Below are positions 35,027-43,600 of a stretch of DNA of 64,000 nt, piece by piece. Source of the DNA: Kribbella steppae (lineage in GTDB: Bacteria; Actinomycetota; Actinomycetes; Propionibacteriales; Kribbellaceae); contig NZ_SLWN01000004.1 of the NCBI RefSeq assembly GCF_004342025.1, forward strand, positions 62,001 through 126,000. The letters are read 5' to 3'. The position numbers and the translations under genes were made by a program. Position 1 is the stretch's first letter, and each line of letters opens with the position of its first letter. Below the pieces are notes generated by a model, which was given only the letters and a program-made list of their open reading frames with translations, searched no databases and had not been told where the DNA came from.

Positions 35027-37000
35027 GTGGACAAGCGATGTGCGCGGAACCTGATCGGCGTGCTCGTCATTTGTGCAGCGCTCGTGAGCGTTTCGGCCAC
35101 CCCCAGCACCGCCACCTCCAGCACGGCTACCTCCAGCACGGCCGCCGTGGGCGCGGTGACCGTGGACAATCTCGGTCCGGCCTCGGCCGTCACCTCGACC
35201 AGCGTCGCCGAGCAGGTCGGCGACCGGATCTGGACCGTGACGTCCGGCGTCTCCCCGATCCAGGTCGGCGCGTTCGATCCGGTCACCCGCACCGTCGACC
35301 GCAAGATCACCCTGCCGACCGGCGCCGGGGCCTGGGCAATGGCCCACCTCGGCACCGATCTGTACGTCGGCCTCTACACCCCCGGCGACGTCTATCGGAT
35401 CGACACCACCACCGGCACCGCGACCCAGGTGGCCCGCTTCGGGTCGTTCATCTGGTCGATCGCCGCCACCCCCGACGGCAAGATCGTCGCCGGCACCTAC
35501 CCGGACGGCGCCGTCCACGAGTACGACCCGGCGACCGGCGCCACGAAGACGTACGGCGCGGCCGTCCCCGGCGAGCAGTACGTGCGCAGCATCGCCGCCG
35601 ACGCGACCACCATCTACGCCGGTGTAGGCACCAAAGCCCACCTGATCGCCATCGACCGCGCCACCGGTTCGCGACGGGACGTGCTGCCGGCCGCCTACGC
35701 CGACCGCACCTTCGTCGCCACCCTCAGCTTGTCCGGGACGACTCTCGCCGCGGGCCTCTCCCCCACCGGGACGATGCTCGTGTTCAACACCGCCGACCTG
35801 AGCACTCCGGTCGAGGTGCAGACACCCGGCGGCGATCAGTACGTCACCGCCATCACGATCGACGCACCGACCGGCGACGTCTACCTCGGCACCCGCCCGT
35901 CCGGCACCCTCTACCGGTACGCCGGCTCCACGCTCGAACGACTCGGTTCGCCGTACGACGGGGCGTACTTCAACCGCATCTTCGTCGACGGTTCGACCAT
36001 TCGGGCCGAGCTGACCAGCCAGGTCGTCGAGTTCGACCAGACCAGCGGCACCTTCACGGGCACCGATCTCGGCACGGCCGGTCTGCCACCGGCGCCGGAG
36101 CAAGCCATGGGCATCGCCGCCACCTCGACCTCGGTGCTCGTCAGCGGCAAGGCCGGCATCCAGGTGCACGACCTCAAGACCGGCACGAACACGCGCACCT
36201 TCCTGCCCGGCGAGGCCAAGACCCTGACCCCGGTCGGTTCCGATGTCTACCTCGGTGTCTACACGCTCGCGCGACTGTGGTCGATGAAACCGGACGGCAC
36301 CGGCCTGCACGAGCTTGGCCGGATCGGCAACGAGCAGACCCGCCCGACCGATGATGCGTACGACGCCCGATCGCGGACCTGGCTGATCTCCACCGAGCCC
36401 GACTACGGCAAGTACGACGGCACGCTGACCGAGCAACACCTGGACACCGGCGAGCTCGAGGTGCACCGCGGCGTCGTACCGCAGCAGTCCGTCCGATCGG
36501 TCGCCACCCAGGACGGTGTCGCGTACCTGGGTGGTGCGACCCGGAACAGCCTCGGCACGGATCCGATTTTGCCCGAGGCAACGGTCGTCGCCTTCGACCT
36601 GCATCGCAACCGCACCCTCTGGGAGGTCGCACCGCTGGCCGGCGCGCAGTCGTACAGCGACGTCCTGGTCTATCGCGGCCGGCTCTACGCGACGACGGAC
36701 GACGGGCGGCTCGTCGTACTCGATCCGCGCACCGGAAAGGTGCTCTCGACCGTGGTGATCGGCACTGGTCAGAGCCGGCTCACGATTGCCCGCGCTGGGC
36801 TGTTCGGGACGGACAGCAAGCGGGTCTTCCAGGTCGTGCCGAGCCTGTCCGGACCGCCCGCGGTGACCACGGTGGTCGACGGCCTGGCCACCCAGATCTA
36901 CGGCTATCCGCTGATCACGACGTCGCACACCGGCGACGCCCTCTACACGATCAAGGGCCGTGACCTGGTCCGGATCGGCAATCTCCCCCGCGAGCAGTGA
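35027..37000 (+). CDS. Exported beta-propeller protein (first of tandem pair)
   Basis: 657 residues. A signal peptide (KRCARNLIGVLVICAALVSV) is followed by a Ser/Thr/Ala repeat linker and then repeated four-strand blades with Asp/Gly-rich turns (VYRIDTTTGTATQVARFG, VHEYDPATGATKTYG, LVVLDPRTGKVLSTVV). No catalytic motif is apparent. The element GEAKTLTPVG near residue 405 recurs in the paralogue next door. GTG at 35027 with GGGAGG 4 bases upstream. The protein probably binds or cleaves a polysaccharide outside the cell; relatives are annotated only as PQQ-like or WD40-like. Ten bases separate it from the next gene. Confidence 0.85.
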   Translation: MDKRCARNLIGVLVICAALVSVSATPSTATSSTATSSTAAVGAVTVDNLGPASAVTSTSVAEQVGDRIWTVTSGVSPIQVGAFDPVTRTVDRKITLPTGAGAWAMAHLGTDLYVGLYTPGDVYRIDTTTGTATQVARFGSFIWSIAATPDGKIVAGTYPDGAVHEYDPATGATKTYGAAVPGEQYVRSIAADATTIYAGVGTKAHLIAIDRATGSRRDVLPAAYADRTFVATLSLSGTTLAAGLSPTGTMLVFNTADLSTPVEVQTPGGDQYVTAITIDAPTGDVYLGTRPSGTLYRYAGSTLERLGSPYDGAYFNRIFVDGSTIRAELTSQVVEFDQTSGTFTGTDLGTAGLPPAPEQAMGIAATSTSVLVSGKAGIQVHDLKTGTNTRTFLPGEAKTLTPVGSDVYLGVYTLARLWSMKPDGTGLHELGRIGNEQTRPTDDAYDARSRTWLISTEPDYGKYDGTLTEQHLDTGELEVHRGVVPQQSVRSVATQDGVAYLGGATRNSLGTDPILPEATVVAFDLHRNRTLWEVAPLAGAQSYSDVLVYRGRLYATTDDGRLVVLDPRTGKVLSTVVIGTGQSRLTIARAGLFGTDSKRVFQVVPSLSGPPAVTTVVDGLATQIYGYPLITTSHTGDALYTIKGRDLVRIGNLPREQ

Positions 37001-37010
37001 GGCCCTTCCG

Positions 37011-38966
37011 ATGATCTCTCGCCGTACTGTCCTGACCGGTGCCCTCCTCACGGGCGCGGCTACCGCCCTGCCGATCTCCGGAACGCGAGCAGCCGTCCAG
37101 GCTGACCTCATCGACGGGTCGACGCTGCCGAGGTTCGGAGCGGCCTGCCTGACCGCGGCGGTGGTGGCGATGGCGGTGCACAACGGGCATGCGTACGTGA
37201 TCACCCGCGGCATCGTGCCGCCCAAGCTGGTCGAGATCGACCTCACCACCCGGCAGGTCACCAGGACGATCGATCTGCCGATCGGTGAAGGTGGCTGGGG
37301 CATCACCGTTGCTGCCGGCAAGATCTACGTCGGGCTGTATCCGGTCGCCGACGTTTACTGCTTCGACCCGGTGAGCGCCCAGCTGACCCGGGTCGGCAGC
37401 CTGGCCGGCGCCGGTGGTTTCGTCTGGGACATGACGACCGCGCCGGACGGTCAGGTCTTCGCGGTCAGCTACCCGAACGGCACGGTCTGGCAGATCGACC
37501 CCGCCACCAACGCCCTCACCCGACTCGGCACGCCAGTGACGGGCGCGCAGTACGGAAGGTACGTCGGCGCCGCGGGGAACTTCGTCTACGCCGGGATCTA
37601 CACACCGTCGCAGCTCGTCGGCTACGACCGGACAGCAAAGACCTTCAGTGATCTCACCCCGGCGGCCGTGCGTGGCCAGAACTTCGGCCCGTTCGCGGCC
37701 ACGGCAGACCGGATCTACGCCGGCGCCTCCGGAGCGCTGGTGAGCATGGCACAGGACGGCAGCGACGTTCGCATTGTCCCGCTGCCGGACGGTGAGACAG
37801 GCGTCGACGCGATCGCGGTCAGTCCGGACGGCACGGCGTACCTGACGACCCGTCGCTCTGGCACGGTGTGGTCCTGCGGCCCGACTGACACCACGCTCAC
37901 CGCAGTCGCTACGCCGGCGCCGGCCGATGAGCATCGCCGGCTCTTGTTGCTCGATGCGACCACGCTGCTCGGCTCCACCGGATCCGGTGTTCTGTGGTGG
38001 CTCGACCTCGAGACCGGGTCCTTCGAGCTGCTTGATCTCGTTGACGCCGGCTTCACCCCCGCGCCTGACAAGCCCCAGTCGATCGAGCTCGGGAACCCGC
38101 ATCTGTACGTCGGCGGCCACTGGGTCGTCACCGAACACGCGATCGGCACCGGCGCCACCCGCCGCATCCGCGTGCCCGGCGAGGCCAAGACCCTGACCTG
38201 GGTGGAGGACGGGTTGTACTCCGCGATCTACCCGAGCACCGAGGTGGTGCGCATCAATCCGCGGACCAAGGAAGTGCACAGCTTCGGGACCATCGGCCAT
38301 GACCAGATCCGGCCTTGGCAGGCGGCGTACGACGAGAAGACGCAACTGCTCGTGATCGCCTCCGCGCCAGGGACCGGGAAGCTCACCGGCGCCCTGACTC
38401 TCCTCGACACCAAGACCGGCGCGCTCGACGTGTACTACGGCGTTCTGCCTGATCAGAGCGTCATGTCGGTTTCGATCGTGGACGGTATCGCGTACCTCGG
38501 CGGCGACGTCGTCGGCGGTGGCGGTATCACCCCGACCCGCTCGGCGGCCGCGATCGGTGCGTTCGACCTTGGCCGGCGGAAGCTGCTCTGGACGGTCGAT
38601 CCGCTCGCGGGTGAACGTTCGATCCAGAGCGTCGCGGTCAAGGACGGCATCCTGTACGGCGTCCTCAAGCGGACCAGCGGTGGTTGGTTCACGTACAACC
38701 TCACGACACGCGCGGTCGTCCGCGGGACGAACAAGCTCTCCGGCTATGGAGAGATCTATTCGGACTACACCGGCGTCTATTGTGAAACCAACTTCGGCGG
38801 GAACCTGTATCAGCTCGGCCCTGGTCTCACCGAGGCGAAACTACTGGTGAACAAGCTCGGCGACGGGTGGTACACGGTGCCACAACTGTCGCCGGTCCGC
38901 GGCGGAGCACCGCACAGCGTGTGGGGCCTCGCCGACCGCGATCTCGTCCAGCTACCGTTGCCGTGA
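37011..38966 (+). CDS. Exported beta-propeller protein (second of tandem pair)
   Basis: 651 residues, paralogous to its neighbour over the full length. The N-terminus has a Tat-like motif (ISRRTVLTGALLTGAATA) rather than a Sec signal, so the two copies use different export routes. Blades contain PDGQVFAVSYPNGTVWQIDP; shared landmarks are GEAKTLTWVE and VLPDQSVMSVSIVDGIAYLGG. The ATG at 37011 is just after the upstream stop. Tat export suggests it folds, or binds a cofactor, before export. Enzymatic activity unproven. Confidence 0.85.
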   Translation: MISRRTVLTGALLTGAATALPISGTRAAVQADLIDGSTLPRFGAACLTAAVVAMAVHNGHAYVITRGIVPPKLVEIDLTTRQVTRTIDLPIGEGGWGITVAAGKIYVGLYPVADVYCFDPVSAQLTRVGSLAGAGGFVWDMTTAPDGQVFAVSYPNGTVWQIDPATNALTRLGTPVTGAQYGRYVGAAGNFVYAGIYTPSQLVGYDRTAKTFSDLTPAAVRGQNFGPFAATADRIYAGASGALVSMAQDGSDVRIVPLPDGETGVDAIAVSPDGTAYLTTRRSGTVWSCGPTDTTLTAVATPAPADEHRRLLLLDATTLLGSTGSGVLWWLDLETGSFELLDLVDAGFTPAPDKPQSIELGNPHLYVGGHWVVTEHAIGTGATRRIRVPGEAKTLTWVEDGLYSAIYPSTEVVRINPRTKEVHSFGTIGHDQIRPWQAAYDEKTQLLVIASAPGTGKLTGALTLLDTKTGALDVYYGVLPDQSVMSVSIVDGIAYLGGDVVGGGGITPTRSAAAIGAFDLGRRKLLWTVDPLAGERSIQSVAVKDGILYGVLKRTSGGWFTYNLTTRAVVRGTNKLSGYGEIYSDYTGVYCETNFGGNLYQLGPGLTEAKLLVNKLGDGWYTVPQLSPVRGGAPHSVWGLADRDLVQLPLP

Positions 38967-39010
38967 GCAACTTCAACTGAGCACCTTCAATCGACGTGGG
39001 GACTGTTTCG

Positions 39011-40246
39011 ATGGACCAGACCGAACTCGCACGCGACGGCGGCACACCGGTGCGCTCCACCCCGCTGCCCTCGGTGATGGACGCCTCCGGCCGGCGCTTC
39101 GGCGACGAGGAGGTGAAGGCCGTCGAGCGGGTGCTCCGCAGTGGCATGCTGTCGGCCACCTGGGGCACCGAGGTTCCGGCGCTGGAGCAGGAGTTCGCGG
39201 AGGTCCTGGGTGCGGGGCACGCGGTCGCCTGCAGTTCCGGTACGGCGGCCCTGCACCTGGCGGTCGCCGCGGTCGACCCGGAGCCGGGTGACGAGATCAT
39301 CACCACGCCGATCAGCGACATGGGCACGATCTTCCCGATCCTGATGCAGAATGCCGTACCGGTGTTCGCCGACGTGGACCCGATCACCGGCAACCTCGAT
39401 CCGGCCACGGTCGCCGCCGCCATCACACCCCGGACCAAGGCGGTGCTCGCCGTCCACCTCTTCGGCAAGCCGGCACCGATCGTCGAGTTGCGGGAGCTGT
39501 GCGACCAGCACGGGATCGTGCTGATCGAGGACTGCGCGCAGGCCTATCTGGCACCGGTCGGTGACACGGTGGTCGGCCGGATCGGGCACATCGGCTGCTT
39601 CAGCCTGCAGCAGACCAAACACATCAGCGCGGGCGACGGCGGGCTGGTCGTCACCGAGGATGCGGCACTGGCCCGGCGGATGCGGTTGTTCGCCGACAAG
39701 GGCTGGCCGCGAGCCACCAACGAGCGGAACTACCTCTTCCTGGCGCTCAACTACCGCATGACCGAGCTGGTGGGCGCGGTCACGCGTGCGCAGCTGACGC
39801 GGCTGGCCGGCGTGATCGCAGATCGTCGTACGGCGGCTGCCCGGGCCACCGCCGGTATCGCCGACCTGGCCGGCGTCACGCCTCCGCCGGACTCGGGCGA
39901 TCACGTCTACTGGCAGTACCCGCTGATCCTCGATCCCGAGGTCGCGGGCGATCTACACGAGTGGGCGACCGCATTGACCGCCGAGGGCATTCCGGCGAAC
40001 GGCGGCTACCTGACGAGCCCGCTGTACGCCGCACCGGCACTGCGGGATCGGGTGACGTACGGGGACTCCCACTTCCCGTTGCAGGATGTCGAGTATCCGG
40101 ACGGTCTGTGCCCGAACGCCGAGGAACTCATCAGCCATCGGCTGCTCGTCCTCCCATGGAACGAGAACTACACCAAGACAGACGTCGACGACATCGTCAC
40201 CGCGATCCGCAAGGTCCATACCGCACTGTCTAAGGTGGCTGGATGA
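39011..40246 (+). CDS. DegT/DnrJ/EryC1-family PLP aminotransferase (cassette 2)
   Basis: 411 residues. DGGTPVRSTPLPSV at the start, CSSGTAALHLAVAA, IEDCAQAYLAP (PLP Asp) and the aldimine Lys in SLQQTKHISAGDGG. A GTG at 38996 is in frame, but ATG 39011 is the likelier start. The stop overlaps the next gene as ATGA. The paralogue at 3744 shares the fold and the GGTPVR start but is clearly divergent. A keto sugar or cyclitol substrate is expected from the family; not proven. Confidence 0.93.
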   Translation: MDQTELARDGGTPVRSTPLPSVMDASGRRFGDEEVKAVERVLRSGMLSATWGTEVPALEQEFAEVLGAGHAVACSSGTAALHLAVAAVDPEPGDEIITTPISDMGTIFPILMQNAVPVFADVDPITGNLDPATVAAAITPRTKAVLAVHLFGKPAPIVELRELCDQHGIVLIEDCAQAYLAPVGDTVVGRIGHIGCFSLQQTKHISAGDGGLVVTEDAALARRMRLFADKGWPRATNERNYLFLALNYRMTELVGAVTRAQLTRLAGVIADRRTAAARATAGIADLAGVTPPPDSGDHVYWQYPLILDPEVAGDLHEWATALTAEGIPANGGYLTSPLYAAPALRDRVTYGDSHFPLQDVEYPDGLCPNAEELISHRLLVLPWNENYTKTDVDDIVTAIRKVHTALSKVAG

Positions 40247-40968
40247 ACGACGTACCCGTGCTGCTGGACTGCGATGTACTGGTCGGCCATGACGTGACGA
40301 CGGGTCGATGGAGCCGGCCCGATGCGGTGCGCGACGTGATGAAGGCGACCGGGATCTCGGGTGGCGTGGTGTCCTCGCTGCGGGCGACGTACTTCGACGT
40401 ACCGAGTGGGAACGACGAGGCGCTCGAGGTTGCTGGGAGCAACGGGTGGACGGTGTGCCCGGTGCTGGATCTGCGTGATGCGCTCGGTGCCGAGCGGGAG
40501 CTCGACCGGCTGCTGTCCGGTGCGGAGCGGCCGCGGGCGATCCGGTTGGCGCCGACATCGCAGGGAGTGGAGCCGGGGTTCCCGGCCTTCGAGCACGTCG
40601 TTCGGCTGCTGGTGGATGCCGGGCTGACGATTTTCACGGAGGGCGACGTACGGAAGGTGGGTCCGGCGTTCCGCGGGCTCGGGGCGCGGGTCGTGTTCCT
40701 CGACACGCACTTCTACTATCTCGGCGACTTCGTGGTGCTGGCGCGGGGTGAGGCCGGGTTCCACACGTCGACCCGGATGCTAACCGGGCCGGACTCGCTG
40801 GAGATCGTCGCGTCCGAGGTCGGGGCCGAGCGGCTGGTCCTGGGCTGCCGCACGCCGTTCCACGAAACCCAGGCGGTGGTCCGGCGCCTGTTGACCTCGA
40901 AACTCAGCCCGGCCGAGATCGCCCAGATCGGCAGCCACAACCTCACCCGCATCCTGGAGCAAGCATGA
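40243..40968 (+). CDS. Amidohydrolase-like pseudoenzyme (cassette 2)
   Basis: 241 residues aligned by order of elements to the gene at 5641. The HxH site reads LLDCDVLVGH, the metal-His strands read LTIFTEGD and VVFLDTHFYY, and the final Asp site reads LVLGCRTPFHE; the ending IAQIGSHNLTRILEQA fits the last helix of Amidohydro_2 barrels. Thus the metal ligands are largely gone. It is coupled by ATGA overlaps to the aminotransferase before and the intact amidohydrolase after. Likely a structural or regulatory partner of the latter. Confidence 0.8.
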   Translation: MNDVPVLLDCDVLVGHDVTTGRWSRPDAVRDVMKATGISGGVVSSLRATYFDVPSGNDEALEVAGSNGWTVCPVLDLRDALGAERELDRLLSGAERPRAIRLAPTSQGVEPGFPAFEHVVRLLVDAGLTIFTEGDVRKVGPAFRGLGARVVFLDTHFYYLGDFVVLARGEAGFHTSTRMLTGPDSLEIVASEVGAERLVLGCRTPFHETQAVVRRLLTSKLSPAEIAQIGSHNLTRILEQA

Positions 40969-41696
40969 TCATCGACGTGCACGCCCACTGGGGGCCGTGG
41001 TTCTTCTCCATGGATGTCGGCAGTGTGGCCGTGAACAGCGAACTGCTGGACCGGTTCGGGATCGACATCCAGCTCGTGTCCGCGATCGAGGCCATCGTGT
41101 ACGACGCACCGGCCGGCAACCGATCGCTGGCGGCCCAGCTCCCGGCCGACCCGCGATTGCGCGGGATGCTCGTGGTCGACCCGCGCCGGCTGGACGAGGC
41201 CCGGACCGATCTCACCGAACTGCTCGGCGACGACGGCCGCTCCCGCTGGGTCGGCGCGAAGATCCACACCGAGTACAGCCGGACGCCGATCGACTCCCCC
41301 GGTATGCAGGCCGCAATCGAGCTCACCACCGAGTTCGGCCTGCCCACCCTGGTGCACACCTGGGGCGAGAACGTCCTCGACCTCGCCGACGTCGCCGCGA
41401 AGGTGCCGGGGGCGCGCGTGATCGCTGGTCACATGGGCGCGAACGGCTGGCCACTCGTCCCGGAGGCCGCGAGCCGCAGTGACCGGATCTGGTTCGAGCC
41501 GTGCTGGTCAGCCCCCGAGGCCGGCCGCATCCGCTGGATCCTGGACCGCATCGGCCCGTCCCGCCTGATGTTCGGCACCGACGCCACCCTGATCGACCCG
41601 TCGGTCGCCCTAGGCACCTTCGAAGCCGCCAACCTGAACCCCGCCGAACACGAAGCCATCATGAGCCACAACGCCCAGCAGCTCTTCAGCCTCTGA
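40965..41696 (+). CDS. Amidohydrolase-2 family hydrolase, catalytic type (cassette 2)
   Basis: 243 residues. IIDVHAHWGPW (HxH), GAKIHTEYSR, PTLVHTWGENV, RVIAGHMGANGW and LMFGTDATLIDP show a full set of metal ligands and the terminal Asp. It should catalyse a hydrolysis or decarboxylation on the product or substrate of the aminotransferase. Third gene of cassette 2, with an ATGA overlap with the pseudoenzyme. Counterpart of 4889-5644. Confidence 0.9.
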   Translation: MIIDVHAHWGPWFFSMDVGSVAVNSELLDRFGIDIQLVSAIEAIVYDAPAGNRSLAAQLPADPRLRGMLVVDPRRLDEARTDLTELLGDDGRSRWVGAKIHTEYSRTPIDSPGMQAAIELTTEFGLPTLVHTWGENVLDLADVAAKVPGARVIAGHMGANGWPLVPEAASRSDRIWFEPCWSAPEAGRIRWILDRIGPSRLMFGTDATLIDPSVALGTFEAANLNPAEHEAIMSHNAQQLFSL

Positions 41697-41728
41697 CCTA
41701 CTGGCCGACCGACCCCCGCGGCTGGATC

Positions 41729-42253
41729 TCAGGTTGGCGCGAGGAAGACCACGATGTCGGTCTCCGGGCCGTGCACCGGCGGTTCCTGCCAGCCGACGCG
41801 GCGGTAGAAGGCGATCGTGTCGTGCGCCTGGTCCCAGGTCAGGAGCCAGGCCCGTGGGTGCGCCTCGACGGCCGCCGCCAGCAACCGCCGGCCGAGTCCC
41901 GTCCCACGAGCGCTCTTCAGGACGCCGAGCTCGTCGATCTCGAACGCGCCGACCAGCAACTCCTCCACCTGCTGCGCCCCGAGGCGCTCGAGCACCTTCC
42001 CGTACGCGCGGTCGGTCCGGAAGGGTGACGGCGTCGTCCACCCGGTCACGAACCCTGCGATCGCCCCATCAGCCGACCGCTCCACCAGCGCCCGGAACCC
42101 GTCCCGCCGCGCATCACCGTCAAGGCGTGCCCGAAAGGCACGACGAGTCTCCTCCGGATCGCGATGCGACCACGGCGGCGCCGTGAACACCTCGACGTAC
42201 GCGTCGGTCAACTCGTCGGCGATCTCGAGCACATCCGCCCCATAACTCTGCAC
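41729..42253 (-). CDS. GNAT-family N-acetyltransferase
   Basis: 174 residues. The acetyl-CoA loop is SARGTGLGRRLLAAAVE and the end has DQAHDTIAFYRRVGW. GTG at 42253 is the longest start. Convergent with cassette 2, and not part of it. Substrate unknown. Confidence 0.83.
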   Translation of the reverse strand: MQSYGADVLEIADELTDAYVEVFTAPPWSHRDPEETRRAFRARLDGDARRDGFRALVERSADGAIAGFVTGWTTPSPFRTDRAYGKVLERLGAQQVEELLVGAFEIDELGVLKSARGTGLGRRLLAAAVEAHPRAWLLTWDQAHDTIAFYRRVGWQEPPVHGPETDIVVFLAPT

Positions 42254-42371
42254 CCGCCGAACCTACCCGTGCGACCGGTTCGCAGGTGCGGATGTTTAGC
42301 CGTGCGATCGGGGGAAATCGTTTCCTCGAATGACACCCAATGATTGCCGAAGCAGCTTGGGATGGGGTCTC

Positions 42372-43451
42372 ATGCGGCGCTTGGTTGCCTTCTCCGGATT
42401 GGTCCTCCTCCTGTTCAGCCTGGGAGCCACGACCGCGTCCGCTCATGTGATCGCGTCCACCGGCTACTCGACGGTTCGCCAGACGGGCAGCCAGGTGACG
42501 TATCAGCTCAGCCTGGAGTACGCCGTGCTGGCGAGGGCCGTCGATCTCGGCGCACCGGCCACCGACGACGGGCAGCGGGCGCAAGCGCTGGACGCGGCCA
42601 AGCCGAAGCTGGAGGAGTACCTCCACGATCGCGTCGTCGTCTCGCTCGACGGCGCCGCGTGCGAGCCCGCGCTAAAGAGCACGTCCGTCGGCCAACGCGC
42701 GGAGAAGCCGTACGCCGACCTGGGCCTGATCTACTCCTGCCCCGGCGACACGGGCCGGTTCCAGCTGCGGTACGACGTCTTCGCCGACGCCGAGGCGGTC
42801 GCGGACGACCACACCAACGTGGTCGAGTACAGCTTCGGCGACGAGTCCGGGCGAACAGTCTTCAACCGGTCGCAGCACAACTTCACCGTCGGCGACAACA
42901 CGCTCGCCTCGTCCAGCCTGCAGTTCGGGAAGATGGGCGTCGAGCACATCCTGCTCGGGCTGGACCACGTGCTGTTCGTGGTCGCCCTCATCCTCGGCGC
43001 GACCACGTTCCGAAGCCTGCTACAGGTCATCTCGATGTTCACCGTGGCGCACAGCGTCACCCTCGTCTCCACCCTCCTGGGCGGGATCTCGGTGCCGGCG
43101 GTGATCGTCGAGCCGCTGATCGCGCTGTCGATCGCCTTCGTCGCGGTCGAGAACCTGCTCGGCTCCACCCGCCACCGGCTGCCGGTGGTCTTCGGTTTCG
43201 GTCTTCTGCACGGTCTCGGCTTCGCCGGGTCCCTGCGGATCACCGATCAGGTCAGCCCGGAACTCCTCGTCTCGCTGCTGAGCTTCAACCTCGGTATCGA
43301 GACGGGTCAGGCGATGCTGCTGGTCGCCGTCTTCCCGCTGGTCCTGCTGATCCGCCGCAGCCGCCTCGCGGTCCCGGCGGTGCGTACGGCGACCGGGGTC
43401 GTCGCCGCCTTCGGCCTCTTCTGGTTCGTAGAAAGGTTCTTCCTCACTTGA
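42372..43451 (+). CDS. HupE/UreJ-family membrane protein
   Basis: 359 residues. A signal peptide (MRRLVAFSGLVLLLFSLGA) and a soluble extracytoplasmic domain (about 30-190) precede a HupE/UreJ membrane domain with His-rich helices (MGVEHILLGLDHVLFVVA, MFTVAHSVTLV, GFGLLHGLGFAGSL), which bind nickel or another metal in relatives. Probably a metal transporter or permease. ATG 42372 is used; an in-frame ATG at 42330 exists. A GGAAA-N3-TTTCC repeat at 42313-42325 may be an operator. The TGA stop lies at the very edge of the TnpB element, so the last codons may have been altered by the insertion. Confidence 0.88.
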   Translation: MRRLVAFSGLVLLLFSLGATTASAHVIASTGYSTVRQTGSQVTYQLSLEYAVLARAVDLGAPATDDGQRAQALDAAKPKLEEYLHDRVVVSLDGAACEPALKSTSVGQRAEKPYADLGLIYSCPGDTGRFQLRYDVFADAEAVADDHTNVVEYSFGDESGRTVFNRSQHNFTVGDNTLASSSLQFGKMGVEHILLGLDHVLFVVALILGATTFRSLLQVISMFTVAHSVTLVSTLLGGISVPAVIVEPLIALSIAFVAVENLLGSTRHRLPVVFGFGLLHGLGFAGSLRITDQVSPELLVSLLSFNLGIETGQAMLLVAVFPLVLLIRRSRLAVPAVRTATGVVAAFGLFWFVERFFLT

Positions 43452-43600
43452 CGTCCTCCCCGCCGTGAACAACGAGGATTCCAGCCCAGCTACGCGGAGG
43501 TAGTGAGTTGAGGTTCACGCTTCACAGACACCCGTACCGGTTTGTCTCGGCGCGCGCTGACCGCCCGTCCGGCGGCGATGTTGACAGCGGCGTTCACGTC
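43452..43600 (-). ncRNA. Putative omega RNA (guide scaffold) of TnpB
   Basis: In IS605-type elements the 3' end of tnpB and the right-end hairpin form the reRNA/omega RNA that guides TnpB. Here the last tnpB codons plus the hairpin to about 43453 fit that position. Wobble pairs GTTG/CGGC close the terminal loop. The guide would begin just past the element end, in the hupE 3' end. Placement by family knowledge; boundaries uncertain. Confidence 0.4.

Noticed and set aside
35097..35150. Short direct repeats of CACCTCCAGCACGGC type
   Set aside because: Coding repeats of the Ser/Thr/Ala linker after the signal peptide, not a regulatory array.
33401..37321. A very long minus-strand open frame (about 1300 codons) antisense to the regulator and beta-propeller genes
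   Set aside because: It is the GC-rich shadow of real genes on the plus strand, with Arg/Gly/Asp-rich composition and no domain; plus-strand genes have ribosome sites, signal peptides and blades.
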